Source of the DNA: JBBSUQ01 sp964389755
Lineage (GTDB): Bacteria > Bacteroidota > Bacteroidia > Flavobacteriales_D > Crocinitomicaceae
Direction of reading: 5' to 3'
Assembly: GCA_964389755.1 (NCBI GenBank)
Contig: CAYMEW010000006.1
Span: 1-64,000 of the forward strand
DNA length: 64,000 nt
The first letter of the stretch is position 1; each line of letters begins with the position of its first letter. Positions 24,767 through 33,699 of this stretch are shown piece by piece. The notes under the pieces were generated by a model. It did not search any database, was not told where the DNA came from, and saw only the letters and a list, made by a program, of their open reading frames with translations. The translations under genes and the position numbers were made by a program.

Positions 24767-25786
24767 TCAGTCTTTGTTTCGTTTCTTTTTCTTCTTTTTG
24801 CCTGTTTCGGGCAGGGCATCGTCTTCGGCGCCGGAAGAGGTGGGCGTTCCAAAGGAATAGGTTTCATTCCCGTGCTCATCGAATTTGTGATCCTCGATGA
24901 TCTCGCCCTTTTTGTAGATCGTTCGTCGCTTACGAGTGTGATCGGGATAGTATTCTTCAAAAACGCCGTCAGGTGTTCCCTTGCGGTAGTTTTCGGCGGT
25001 TTGCACGGTTCCGTCATAGAAATAGGTCTTGAACTCTCCTTCTTTCACGCCTTCGTCCCAGTTTTCAGTACGCAACAGTGTTCCGTCGTCGTAATAATAC
25101 TTCTGATTGCCGTCCTTTTGTCCTTTTTTGTAATTGACATCTTCAATGATCACGCCCTTTTGATTGTACACGCGAAAGGGCCCGTTCAAAAGTCCTTCGG
25201 AATAGGTATAGTCCTTATACAGTTTCGAATCGGGATAGAAGGTCTGCCTTTTTCCATTGAGTATGCCATCGGTGTAGTGTTCGATGAGGGTGGTATCTTT
25301 ATCGCGGTTGAAGTAAATCTGTTCACCGGATTTCTGCCCGACATTGTAATGCATAATCCAGGCGACCTGAGTAGTACTGTCGTAGTAATAGGTCCATGTT
25401 CCGTGTTCTGCGCCCTGTATGTGATTGCGCACCACCTGCAGGCAGCCGGAGGCATAGTAAGTCGTATCGAACCCGTTCTCTTTACCGTTTACGAAGGTCA
25501 CACGGCGTTCGAGCAGTCCGTTCATGTGGCAGGTCTCGCAGGTCCCGGTAAAGGGTTCTCCCGATTTTTGGGTCACGACGGTATTCGATGCCTCATCGAG
25601 TGAAAGCTTCTCATTGCAATCGATCACTCCGGCGAGTTTTCCGCATTCCCAGTCAACATATCTTCGATTTCGCATGAGGCTGTCGCGCACGCGGCTTTTC
25701 TCATAACATGGTTTTTTGACTCCGAAATCCTGTGCCAGCAGGGTCGATGAACTGATGGTAAAGAGAAAAAAGAAAAGGGTCTTCAT
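24767..25786 (-). CDS. MORN/YwqK-like repeat protein, secreted
   Basis: About 339 residues. The signal peptide MKTLFFFLFTISSSTLLAQ supports a start at 25786; ATG 25795 is three codons longer. The body is a run of toxin-antitoxin 'YwqK'-type MORN repeats, such as GKENGFDTTYY, GTWTYYYDS, GKRQTFYPDS, GPFRVYNQKG, GNQKYYYDDG and GVFEEYYPD. It ends in a poly-lysine tail. Such proteins are common in Bacteroidota and their function is unsettled. No toxin gene is next to it. Confidence 0.8.
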   Translation of the reverse strand: MKTLFFFLFTISSSTLLAQDFGVKKPCYEKSRVRDSLMRNRRYVDWECGKLAGVIDCNEKLSLDEASNTVVTQKSGEPFTGTCETCHMNGLLERRVTFVNGKENGFDTTYYASGCLQVVRNHIQGAEHGTWTYYYDSTTQVAWIMHYNVGQKSGEQIYFNRDKDTTLIEHYTDGILNGKRQTFYPDSKLYKDYTYSEGLLNGPFRVYNQKGVIIEDVNYKKGQKDGNQKYYYDDGTLLRTENWDEGVKEGEFKTYFYDGTVQTAENYRKGTPDGVFEEYYPDHTRKRRTIYKKGEIIEDHKFDEHGNETYSFGTPTSSGAEDDALPETGKKKKKKRNKD

Positions 25787-25842
25787 GGGTTCCATTTGTT
25801 TTCGGAATGAATTTACAAAAAGAATACCACATAGCAGTTGCC

Positions 25843-26283
25843 TTAGTCGCGGTCGAGTAAATCATGCGCGGGTTTATCCGGATCGGACTTCCCCGTGACG
25901 AGCATTGCCAGGAGCCCCAGGTATATTAGCAGGTGAACCGGAAAAAGTACATAGAAGTTCATATTATCCGGAAACAAGTAATTACAAAAATTGTACAGCA
26001 GAAACAAGGGTGACAGTCCCGACATGATGCTAAAAAACTCATCGAAGGTCATCCTGAATACCGCGTACAGCAGAATCATTGTAAAGAGCAAGCGTATTCC
26101 TTTGAAATTCAGCCAAACGCACAGAAGTAATACGGCTATTTCGATTTCCATTACCCAACGAAACGTGATGATGTTTCCGTAATAGATCCGGTCAATCTCC
26201 CGATTGAAAAGCAAGAGGAGCAGGAAGACAGTGAGGAGCATTTGCCTTGTCAGGTTCAATTTACGAAGTAGCGTATTTCCCAT
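25843..26283 (-). CDS. Hypothetical membrane protein
   Basis: A 146-residue protein with about four hydrophobic segments and a polar acidic C-terminus rich in Asp. No family recognised. It lies downstream of the Fic gene on the same strand with a 167-bp gap that shows no clear signal. AT-richer than average. Confidence 0.65.
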   Translation of the reverse strand: MGNTLLRKLNLTRQMLLTVFLLLLLFNREIDRIYYGNIITFRWVMEIEIAVLLLCVWLNFKGIRLLFTMILLYAVFRMTFDEFFSIMSGLSPLFLLYNFCNYLFPDNMNFYVLFPVHLLIYLGLLAMLVTGKSDPDKPAHDLLDRD

Positions 26284-26450
26284 GCAATATGTGTCAGTTT
26301 TTCCGGCTAGCGCATTTATGGTTTTGGTTTAGGCGAATCCGGTACTATTGCGATAACCAATTTGTTTTAAAAATAGCGATTTTCGAACAGCCTATTTCAT
26401 TCGAGCGAATTGACCGAAGTCTGCACGTAAGAATCAAAGCTGCGGACACG

Positions 26451-27563
26451 TCAGTTTTCGGCGTTCAGTTCGAAATTCAGTAAATAATGTGTACTTCTTC
26501 CTCCTGATCCGGCTTTCACCAGTATTCCATTATTGATCAGATCCGTTATGTCTCTCAGGGCAGAATCCTGTGATGTCTTTGTCATTTTCGCCCATTTTGC
26601 CGTAGTCAGATTTCCTTCGAAATCGTTTAATAATTTGTTCAGCATTTTCCGTTGGCGTTCGTTGTTTACCCGGTTTCCATAAAGCATCCAGAACTGGTGT
26701 TTTCGAACGACTTTATTCATAATAGTATCGGAGGCTTGTATTGCTTTTTTAAGGCATTCCAAGAACCAGCATATCCATTTGGTTATGTCCAGATCCCCCT
26801 TTTGAGTTTGTTCCAGGATCTTATAGTATTCCTTTTTTTGTTTGTTTATTTGGGTCGACATGCTGTAAAAGCGCTGATTTATTCCATCTGCTTTCGATAG
26901 TTGCATATCGGTAATGGCTCTTGCAATTCGCCCGTTCCCATCATCAAACGGATGTATTGTCACGAACCACAAATGGGCAATAGCGGCTTTTAGTATCGGG
27001 TCTGAATCCGTATGTTGGTTAAACCAATTTATGAATCGCGTCATTTCCCGATCGAGGTATTTGGCATCCGGTCCTTCATAGTGTATGGTTTCCTTACCTA
27101 TTCCGCCTGAAACCACCTGTACATCTCCGGAGCGCCATTTAGCCACTTCAATTTTATACATCCCGCTTCTTCCGGTAGGAAACAGTGCAGCATGCCAGCC
27201 GAAAAGTCGTTCATCACTTAGTATCTTATTTTCGTTTTGCGTGGCATCCAACATCATTTCAACAACTCCATCCACGTGCCTGTCGGAATTTTCCAGACCT
27301 GATTTTTCGAGACCGAGACGCGTGGCTATGGAGGAGCGCACCTGTTCGGGATTTAAAACTTCGCCTTCAATGTCGGAAGACTGTACAACGTCCTGTATTA
27401 ATGTCTCCAGGTTTGCTTCGTCTTTCATGTCAAAGCCTAATAGTTCTGCCTTACCGATCAATCTTCCCTGCAGATTCCGAACCTCACTCATCAGCGAGAA
27501 AAATTGCTTTTCATCGTATTGAAAATCAGGCCATGCATTTATTTGGTGAATGTACAATCTCAT
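26451..27563 (-). CDS. Fic family protein (N-terminal DUF4172, winged-helix C-terminus)
   Basis: A 370-residue Fic enzyme, expected to transfer AMP (or another nucleotide moiety) to protein hydroxyls. The active loop H204-PFDDGNGRIAR215 matches the complete HxFx(D/E)GNGRxxR motif. An N-terminal inhibitory motif S62-x-x-x-E66-G67 is present, so it is autoinhibited in the Fic class with an intramolecular alpha-inh helix. A C-terminal winged-helix segment (about 320-365) could bind DNA. The start 27563 gives the family N-terminus YIHQ..WP.F; a longer frame would read through the operator repeats. It is AT-richer than the neighbours. Confidence 0.9.
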   Translation of the reverse strand: MRLYIHQINAWPDFQYDEKQFFSLMSEVRNLQGRLIGKAELLGFDMKDEANLETLIQDVVQSSDIEGEVLNPEQVRSSIATRLGLEKSGLENSDRHVDGVVEMMLDATQNENKILSDERLFGWHAALFPTGRSGMYKIEVAKWRSGDVQVVSGGIGKETIHYEGPDAKYLDREMTRFINWFNQHTDSDPILKAAIAHLWFVTIHPFDDGNGRIARAITDMQLSKADGINQRFYSMSTQINKQKKEYYKILEQTQKGDLDITKWICWFLECLKKAIQASDTIMNKVVRKHQFWMLYGNRVNNERQRKMLNKLLNDFEGNLTTAKWAKMTKTSQDSALRDITDLINNGILVKAGSGGRSTHYLLNFELNAEN

Positions 27564-27580
27564 CCTGTCAGCGTGAAGTA

Positions 27581-27643
27581 TGCGGTGAATATACGCATTA
27601 TTCTCCGCAAAAGTTGCGGTGATTAAGGTGTTTATTCTCCGCA
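27581..27643 (-). promoter_or_regulatory. Two 29-bp operator-like repeats upstream of fic
   Basis: Copies at 27581-27609 and 27615-27643 share TGCGGTGA, a 9-bp variable core and TTATTCTCCGCA, spaced 34 bp start to start (about three helical turns). Each is also an imperfect dyad (TGCGGTGA versus the reverse complement of TCTCCGCA). The nearer copy begins 18 bp upstream of the ATG at 27563. The Fic protein's own winged helix is a plausible binder (inference). Confidence 0.75.
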
Positions 27644-27715
27644 AGGACAAAAAATCCTTCGTATCCGGAGTGCCAAGGGGTGAATTCCAGAAGGTGTTTC
27701 CAAAGTTTCCTTTTG

Positions 27716-27723
27716 TATCTTTG
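27716..27723 (+). promoter_or_regulatory. -7 box immediately before the ATG of the lipoprotein gene
   Basis: TATCTTTG lies only five bases upstream of the start codon at 27729, so transcription would begin at or next to the ATG and give a leaderless or near-leaderless mRNA. Confidence 0.55.
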
Positions 27724-27728
27724 CAAGC

Positions 27729-28541
27729 ATGAATCGAAGCCTTAAAATCTGTTTCGGCGGCTGCCTGCTTCTGTCAGGCCTGTTCTTTATGGGATGTCAG
27801 CAGGACCACAATGCGGACCCGGATCCGTTCGGGGCAAACAATGCACCAGATAAAAGTGAACAACTGTCGCTTGAGGAGCGGGCTCAGCGCCATGTAACGA
27901 GTCAGCTGGGAATTCCGGTTACCGAAAAGTACGACCTGCAGATCTACCGCAAGGACCTGGATGGTGATCCGAACGAAGATGCAATCATTACGGTGAATTT
28001 GCTGGAACGTGCCATTGATCGCGCCGCGGCGAGTCCGAATACGGCGAAACTGGCGGAAATCGGTTTTATGGGGAATTACAATTACTTTTTCTATTACGAC
28101 GGCGGCCTGGACAAGATCTCTCCGCCGATACTCGTACCATCGAGTGCCAAAGCTCCGCTGGTGGTTCATTTTGACCGGGTATTTTCGGAAGCACATTACG
28201 ACGTTCAGATCGATTATCACATCAAAGATGCGCTGTTCCGGAACTTTTATACGGTGAATAATCACACGCCAATGGAGGTGTACCAGGGCAAACTATATGA
28301 TAAACTCGGCAGCCCGGGACAGGAAGCTTTCGTATTCGAGTATGAACCCGGGAGTATCAGTAAAGCGCGGGATATTCTCACCTATAAAGGCAAGATTACG
28401 AACTATAAGCCGGGAACGGATCTATTTCACTTCAAGGCGCAGATCGTGCGCGACGGCGGGCTTGTTATGTCGGCTTTCTTTAACCCGCGTGACAACAAGT
28501 ATTACATCCGGACGGACGGCATGATCAAGCCTGAACAGTAG
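27729..28541 (+). CDS. Hypothetical lipoprotein
   Basis: A 270-residue protein with a lipoprotein signal ending at C23 (FFMGCQQD). The mature part has a calcium-like Asp-rich segment DLDGDPNEDA, and resembles unannotated periplasmic proteins of Bacteroidota. It is divergent from fic, with its own strong -7 box. No enzymatic motif was recognised. Confidence 0.78.
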   Translation: MNRSLKICFGGCLLLSGLFFMGCQQDHNADPDPFGANNAPDKSEQLSLEERAQRHVTSQLGIPVTEKYDLQIYRKDLDGDPNEDAIITVNLLERAIDRAAASPNTAKLAEIGFMGNYNYFFYYDGGLDKISPPILVPSSAKAPLVVHFDRVFSEAHYDVQIDYHIKDALFRNFYTVNNHTPMEVYQGKLYDKLGSPGQEAFVFEYEPGSISKARDILTYKGKITNYKPGTDLFHFKAQIVRDGGLVMSAFFNPRDNKYYIRTDGMIKPEQ

Positions 28542-28562
28542 CGGCTTTCTTTATAGAAATAC

Positions 28563-29966
28563 CTACAAAAGCTGGCGGTGCTCGGGATTTAGCAGGTCAA
28601 GCACCGTTTTTACCGGGGAAAATCCATCGGAGGGCACTTCCACGAAAATCGTATTCCAGTTGGCCATGGATCCGTTCCAGAGTCCGGGGAGTTCGCAGAA
28701 ACGAATGTCCTTTCCTTTGAACTTTTTATGTACGACGAAAAACTGTGATTCATCCCTGAAGTCGCGGAGGTCGTATTTATTTCCATCGGCGTCACGTGTG
28801 TCGAGGGCAATGAGTACCGGGTTGAAATGCGAACTGCGTACCATGAGCTTGTACTGCTCCGGGTTGCGTGATATCTGTGCTTTTTCAACGATCTGTTTTT
28901 CAGCGAAAGGCTCCCCTTCCACCCAAAACGGACCGCCTCCTGCCTGTCCTTCGTTCTTCACCATTCCGCAGACACGCGTTGGACGTTTGAGGCGTTCGAG
29001 CACGGTACGGAAAGTTGCATCCGTAATGGTTCCGGGCTGAAATAACTGATAGCGCTCGTTCAGGTCGATCAGGCCCTGCAAGGTGGGTGTGTTGAGCAGG
29101 TCTGCACGCATTTCGCGAAACTCGAGGCAGATACCACCGAGCAATTTCCAGATCTGCTGCATAGCCTGTGCGCGTGAAAAGTGCTGCACATTATCGATAT
29201 TACGAATAAAAATGAGGTCCGAATCGATGTCATTAAGGTTCTTCAGTAAGGCGCCATGACCGGCCGGTCTCTGGAGGTACTTTCCATCTTCGAGCAGTAC
29301 CGGATCACCGTTCTCAGTGAATGCCAATGCGCTGGTCTCCGGATCCTGGCAGGAAAAACGGACCTGGTAATTATTCCCGGTCACTCCTTCCACATCCCCG
29401 ATCACTTTTTGGATCTGCTTTTCGAATAGCGGCTGAATCGTAAAGTGATAGGCCGATCTTCCCGTATTAATATCGTTTCCCTGGAGAATGTGCTCCTGGA
29501 TGGGGTTGAGAATGAAAGGTCCGTACGAATGAAAGGGAATGATTCCTTTCGGAATATCCGAATAGCCGAGTCCTTCTTCGTTCAGCAAAAAACTGACAAA
29601 CTCTTCGAGGTCGATGTCGTTCTGTTCGATGCGCTGCCGCACTTCCGGCGGGAGTTGCCGGTAGAAAGCGAATTCACCGATGTGATTCAGAAAGCGTTCC
29701 ACGAGGCTGCGGTTCTCTTCGTTGGGTTCGGTCAGGAAATCGTGGAGGAACTGGAACATGCGGGAGCCGGAACCGGACGCCGGTACAAAAAAGGTTGTTT
29801 GCGGCTGAACGGTTTCAAAACGGCTACGGAAACGGTTCAGTTCCTGTTCGGCAGGTTGGAGAATCCCGTTTCCTACTTTACAGGGAGCTACCAGTTTCAT
29901 TTCCGGATGTTTCCCGAAAACCCGTTCCTTTTGCGCAGATATTTTTAAATTCGTGATCTCAGTCAT
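28563..29966 (-). CDS. DUF4301 family protein
   Basis: A 467-residue cytosolic protein of the DUF4301 family. The FVPASGSGSRMF segment and the GHGALLKNLNDIDSD and FIRNIDNV segments are typical, and the whole has a nucleotidyltransferase-like feel, but activity is not established. The start at 29966 (MTEITNL) is chosen because the longer frame would overlap the divergent methyltransferase. The two ATGs are separated by only 2 bp, head to head. Confidence 0.88.
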   Translation of the reverse strand: MTEITNLKISAQKERVFGKHPEMKLVAPCKVGNGILQPAEQELNRFRSRFETVQPQTTFFVPASGSGSRMFQFLHDFLTEPNEENRSLVERFLNHIGEFAFYRQLPPEVRQRIEQNDIDLEEFVSFLLNEEGLGYSDIPKGIIPFHSYGPFILNPIQEHILQGNDINTGRSAYHFTIQPLFEKQIQKVIGDVEGVTGNNYQVRFSCQDPETSALAFTENGDPVLLEDGKYLQRPAGHGALLKNLNDIDSDLIFIRNIDNVQHFSRAQAMQQIWKLLGGICLEFREMRADLLNTPTLQGLIDLNERYQLFQPGTITDATFRTVLERLKRPTRVCGMVKNEGQAGGGPFWVEGEPFAEKQIVEKAQISRNPEQYKLMVRSSHFNPVLIALDTRDADGNKYDLRDFRDESQFFVVHKKFKGKDIRFCELPGLWNGSMANWNTIFVEVPSDGFSPVKTVLDLLNPEHRQLL

Positions 29967-29968
29967 TG

Positions 29969-30742
29969 ATGTTGTTTTTACCTTTCTCGTATATCCGGTA
30001 TTTAATTCGCGCCAAACGCAGGCATGGAACTCATTCTCCGTTCGTTTACGAGCTTGTGGAAAGGTGCTTAAGCGCAAAGGTTGATAAAAATTTTGATTCT
30101 TCCGTTAAAAAACTGGCTAAAAAACTGGCCTCGGACCGTTCGCGAATCACCGTTACGGATCACGGGGCGGGATCACGCGTCTCAAAGTCCAAAACCCGGC
30201 GCATAAGCTCTCTTTACAGGCATGCCTCTTCAGGAAAGAAATACGGAAAACTGCTTTATCAGCTGAGCACCTACTACCGGCCAAAGCGGATCCTCGAATT
30301 CGGGACCTCGCTGGGTATGGGAACGATCAGCCTGCATGCAGGACGTGAAGATGTTCAGGTGTCTACCGTGGAAGCTTGTTCGCAGACGCTGCTGCAGGCG
30401 ATCCGAAACTTTGAAGAACTGCAGCTCGATCACATAACAACTTTTCATTCGACTTTCAACGAATTACTCGCCACCGGACGACACGTAAAGTACGACCTCA
30501 TCTTCGTGGACGGGCATCATTCCGGGGAGGCCTTACTGAAGTATATGGATCAACTGGAGGCACTTTCACACGATGAAACGCTGTTCGTACTGGACGATAT
30601 TCGCTGGAGCAGGGATATGTATGCTGCCTGGCAAGAATTGATCTCAGCGGAAAAGTATCATGTTTCCATCGACCTGTTCCGAATGGGCGTGTTGGTGAAA
30701 CGGCCCCACCAGGCCAAGGAGCATTTTACGATCAGAATGTAG
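29969..30742 (+). CDS. Class I SAM-dependent methyltransferase (O-methyltransferase-like)
   Basis: A 257-residue protein. SAM-binding motif I is ILEFGTSLGMGTISL, followed by the VSTVEACSQ acidic loop, LIFVDGHHSGEA and FVLDDIRWSRDM. The pattern resembles class I O-methyltransferases acting on small molecules or lipids. The ATG at 29969 is used; an in-frame TTG precedes it at 29966. It overlaps the convergent anti-sigma gene by 11 bp. Substrate unknown. Confidence 0.85.
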   Translation: MLFLPFSYIRYLIRAKRRHGTHSPFVYELVERCLSAKVDKNFDSSVKKLAKKLASDRSRITVTDHGAGSRVSKSKTRRISSLYRHASSGKKYGKLLYQLSTYYRPKRILEFGTSLGMGTISLHAGREDVQVSTVEACSQTLLQAIRNFEELQLDHITTFHSTFNELLATGRHVKYDLIFVDGHHSGEALLKYMDQLEALSHDETLFVLDDIRWSRDMYAAWQELISAEKYHVSIDLFRMGVLVKRPHQAKEHFTIRM

Positions 30743-31601
30743 CGGTGATCAGGTCGAGCACTCCCGACTGATCGGCAAGTGGTACGGCCACGTTGCGCTT
30801 TTCCAGATTCATTTCATTCGTGCCTTCCGGATGTAAATCCGAGATCATCCCTTTCTTTGTAATAGCTATCGAACTAACGGCAGGCGATGCAGAGAGTGTC
30901 TGCGTAACCGTTACTTCCTCAAGTTCATCGGACCGGATCTTACCAGCATCCACCCTTTGTGTCGCGGCAGTACTGAAATTATAGGCAGGCGATTCCGCAG
31001 CGCGGTTTTTTCTCAACATCAGGTCAGGCTCTGGTGCCGGTTCTTCTCGCGTTTCTACTAAATCCGGAGGCATTGCAACATGTTGCTGCCTGTGCTCTAC
31101 CCGTATGGGATTGTCACTCTTTAAGTCTTTTTGCTTAACATTTACCGATTGCGTCTCCTTCATTTCCGGCTCGGGTTCCGCAACTACAGGTTGCTCCGTC
31201 TCCGGGACTTCCGCTTTTGCCAGGCGTTGTTCCTGCCGGTCAACTGTTGTCAGGAAGGGAATTGTGAGCAGGACCACCACTAACATTGCCGCGACCTGGA
31301 TCAGGGGCCTGCGGTAAAAAGGTTTGTTCTCCGGATAGAGCACTGCCAATGCCCCGTTGTACCAGAACGGGACTTTTTTCGAAGCGTGTTTTTCGGCGAA
31401 AAGGGCATCCAGGCGCTGCTTGGTTTCGGGACGAGGTTGTACGCGTTCATTTCTCCGGAACATTTCGGCACCGAGCACGGTCATTTTGAGCTGTTCAAAC
31501 TCGACCTCATCGGCAAACCATTCGGTGTACTTCGTCCGCTCCGTGGGAGTAAGCGTTTCGTACGAACGGTGAAGCAATATGTCTTTTAGTTCTTTTTCCA
31601 T
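30732..31601 (-). CDS. Putative anti-sigma factor (single TM)
   Basis: A 289-residue protein with an N-terminal cytosolic part (about 1-98), one membrane helix (100-119) and a long, proline/glutamate-rich, low-complexity periplasmic tail. It lies 1 bp downstream of an ECF sigma gene, the usual place for the regulator. It lacks a clear zinc anti-sigma HxxxCxxC motif, so the assignment rests on topology and context. Its end overlaps the convergent methyltransferase by 11 bp. Confidence 0.7.
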   Translation of the reverse strand: MEKELKDILLHRSYETLTPTERTKYTEWFADEVEFEQLKMTVLGAEMFRRNERVQPRPETKQRLDALFAEKHASKKVPFWYNGALAVLYPENKPFYRRPLIQVAAMLVVVLLTIPFLTTVDRQEQRLAKAEVPETEQPVVAEPEPEMKETQSVNVKQKDLKSDNPIRVEHRQQHVAMPPDLVETREEPAPEPDLMLRKNRAAESPAYNFSTAATQRVDAGKIRSDELEEVTVTQTLSASPAVSSIAITKKGMISDLHPEGTNEMNLEKRNVAVPLADQSGVLDLITATF

Positions 31602-31602
31602 G

Positions 31603-32190
31603 TTATTTATGCAATAACGGGTTAAATTCTTTGAGTCCTTCGGCGAGGTAGCGTGTTGCGTAAAACAGTCGGGATTTCACGGTTCCCTCGTTTGCCCCGG
31701 TTACTTCGGCAATTTCTTTGATGGACAGGCCGTCCAGGTGACGCAGGGAGAATACTTCCCGGTGTTTGTCTTCGAGGGCGCCCAGTTTTTCGGCAAAAGC
31801 ATCCGCGAAGAAATTTTCATGTACTTCCTGCTCGACGTTCGAATGGGCTTTCCCCTGGTAGCTTTCGTCCAGCCCGTTCTGTGTATTACTGCGCACTTCC
31901 TGCTTTTTGTATTCGTTCTTACACATGTTATTGGCCACGGAATAAACCCAGGTCCTGAAAGAGCGGGAAGTATCGAAGAGTTCCGGGCGCTGTACGATCT
32001 TTGCGAAGAGGTCATGGATAAAATCTTCCGCTTTCTCGCGGTCTTTCCAGAGCATCCGCATGAAATACGCGAGCAACGGGGAAGCGTAGCGACCGTAGAG
32101 TTCGTCGAAGGCACGTTTATCTCCTGCCGCGAGCTCCCGCATCAGCACTTCATCCGAAAAATCGGCGTATTTCTTTGAGAACAGCCCCAT
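31603..32190 (-). CDS. ECF RNA polymerase sigma factor
   Basis: A 195-residue sigma-70-family factor with region 2 (FDELYGRYASPLLAYF, DFIHDLFAKI, FRTWVYSVANN) and region 4 (FSLRHLDGLSIKEIAEVTG, EGTVKSRLF). It is the middle gene of a three-gene minus-strand operon with a secreted protein and a membrane regulator. The start codon overlaps the stop of the upstream gene by 1 bp. It probably answers an envelope signal; the promoters it controls are not identified. Confidence 0.92.
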   Translation of the reverse strand: MGLFSKKYADFSDEVLMRELAAGDKRAFDELYGRYASPLLAYFMRMLWKDREKAEDFIHDLFAKIVQRPELFDTSRSFRTWVYSVANNMCKNEYKKQEVRSNTQNGLDESYQGKAHSNVEQEVHENFFADAFAEKLGALEDKHREVFSLRHLDGLSIKEIAEVTGANEGTVKSRLFYATRYLAEGLKEFNPLLHK

Positions 32191-33356
32191 TAATCCGTTT
32201 TCTTCAATTTCTGTACCGCTTCGTACTTATTGCACTGCGTGGCAACCCGGTTGATCGCAGCGTCCGTTTCGTCCAGCAGATCCTGCCTGTTGTTTCTCTG
32301 GTAAACCGTTCGGAGTACAAAGAGCATCGGAAGGTAATTGGCCGCCAGTTCACGTGCTTTTTCCGTTACTGCATTTTGCGGAAAATCGCGATCGAGGACT
32401 CCCTGCCAAAGCGTTTCGTTGCCGTCGAAGTTATCTTCCAGGTTTTCGGCATAGCGGAACGTCAGCCCCCACACGAACAGTTGCTTTTTCAGCGGGAGCA
32501 GGTATTCTTTCGGGATGGTCATGGAAAGGGACACTAATTTGTCGGTATTCTTCCGGCACAACTGTTCGAGGTAGGTTACATCCACCTCTTTGCGGTCCGG
32601 TATCGCCAGGCCTTTCGCGCGCAGCTGATCCCGGTAAACAGCACTTTGCAATAATTCGAGTGAAACGATTGTTACATCGGTACGCACCCCTTCGATCAGT
32701 TGCTGATAGACTGCACCGTAGGTATCATCTGTTCCGTGTGTAACGAGAAAACCACCTGGCGGAACAGAATTTAGCATATCCCGGTCATAGGTAAGTACTT
32801 CACGCGCCAGTCGACCAGAATTGACCAGTTTATCTGCGTAGTTCTGCTGCATTTTTTGGTTCCCGGTGATCATTCCATACGCAAGCATCTGGAGTTGTAC
32901 GTCTGCATTTTCCGGTCGAATGTGCTCTGCTTTTGCAAGGTGTTCGAAGCGTGCGGTGTCATAATTCCCGGACACGTAGCTGAAATAATGGTACTCAAAA
33001 CTTTCCGGAGCCTTACGTTTCAGGTCGGCCACGTTCTGATCCATCTGAAACTGCTGAACCGCCGACGGCGAACGCGAAGTTCGTTGTGTACCGATCGCGT
33101 AATCGAGCCGATAGAGTTCAACGCTCTTAAGTGTACTTTCGGATGTTTTACCGGATTTCGCGGGAGCCATTTCCTTATTCAAAACAGGTGCTGCCTGAAA
33201 AGATACGCTATCCGTTGTTCTCGTTTCAGTTTGTGCAGGCGGGGAAGTCAGCACATTGTTATTGTAGTGCGCGTTCTGGTTCTGATTGCCGTTAGACTGT
33301 CCCCAAACCAGGATCGGGACAAACAGGAACACGCCATATATCAGAAAAAATTTCAT
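32190..33356 (-). CDS. Secreted protein with DUF2723-like motif
   Basis: A 388-residue protein with signal peptide MKFFLIYGVFLFVPILVWGQ, then a Gln/Asn/Thr-rich linker (about 20-75) and a globular helical domain. Residues 203-237 (THGTDDTYGAVYQQ, EGVRTDVTIVSLELL) resemble the soluble C-terminal motif of DUF2723 membrane proteins, here without the membrane part. It is the first gene of the operon with the ECF sigma factor and putative anti-sigma factor. A sensor or substrate of that circuit is a guess. Confidence 0.75.
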   Translation of the reverse strand: MKFFLIYGVFLFVPILVWGQSNGNQNQNAHYNNNVLTSPPAQTETRTTDSVSFQAAPVLNKEMAPAKSGKTSESTLKSVELYRLDYAIGTQRTSRSPSAVQQFQMDQNVADLKRKAPESFEYHYFSYVSGNYDTARFEHLAKAEHIRPENADVQLQMLAYGMITGNQKMQQNYADKLVNSGRLAREVLTYDRDMLNSVPPGGFLVTHGTDDTYGAVYQQLIEGVRTDVTIVSLELLQSAVYRDQLRAKGLAIPDRKEVDVTYLEQLCRKNTDKLVSLSMTIPKEYLLPLKKQLFVWGLTFRYAENLEDNFDGNETLWQGVLDRDFPQNAVTEKARELAANYLPMLFVLRTVYQRNNRQDLLDETDAAINRVATQCNKYEAVQKLKKTD

Positions 33357-33431
33357 TATTTTTAAAAACTATACCCGGTGGTACACTCCACTTCGAAAAA
33401 GGTTCAATGTGAAGGTACAATATATTGTGGA

Positions 33432-33683
33432 ATGACGAAAGAAGAATTCGGTAAATGCCGTTTGGTGCGAAAACTGGAACTGTTGCGTAGTGACGGTCTG
33501 TACGTGGGGGCACGCGAATTGCCTTCGCACCGCGTTCATTTATTTAGCCTGGGTGGTTATTTCGTTGAGATGTTCGTACTCAAAACACTCAACCAGGTGC
33601 AATGGATCGAGGTACAGGAAAACACGGCCATTTTACAGGAGTATACGGAGGACCTGGACTGGAAGGACGAGCTCGGACTTTAA
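33432..33683 (+). CDS. Small conserved hypothetical protein
   Basis: An 83-residue protein starting at ATG 33432 (MTKEEF); the longer frame from 33378 is unlikely. No membrane segment or signal; the sequence has a beta-strand pattern (RVHLFSLGGYFVEMFVL) and an acidic helical tail. It is 16 bp upstream of the helicase gene, with which it is probably co-transcribed. No known family recognised. Confidence 0.7.
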   Translation: MTKEEFGKCRLVRKLELLRSDGLYVGARELPSHRVHLFSLGGYFVEMFVLKTLNQVQWIEVQENTAILQEYTEDLDWKDELGL

Positions 33684-33699
33684 TTCCTATTTTTACCGC

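Noticed and set aside
24581..25603. A 340-codon frame antisense to the MORN/YwqK-like gene
   Set aside because: Hydrophobic repeats come from the complementary strand of MORN repeats.
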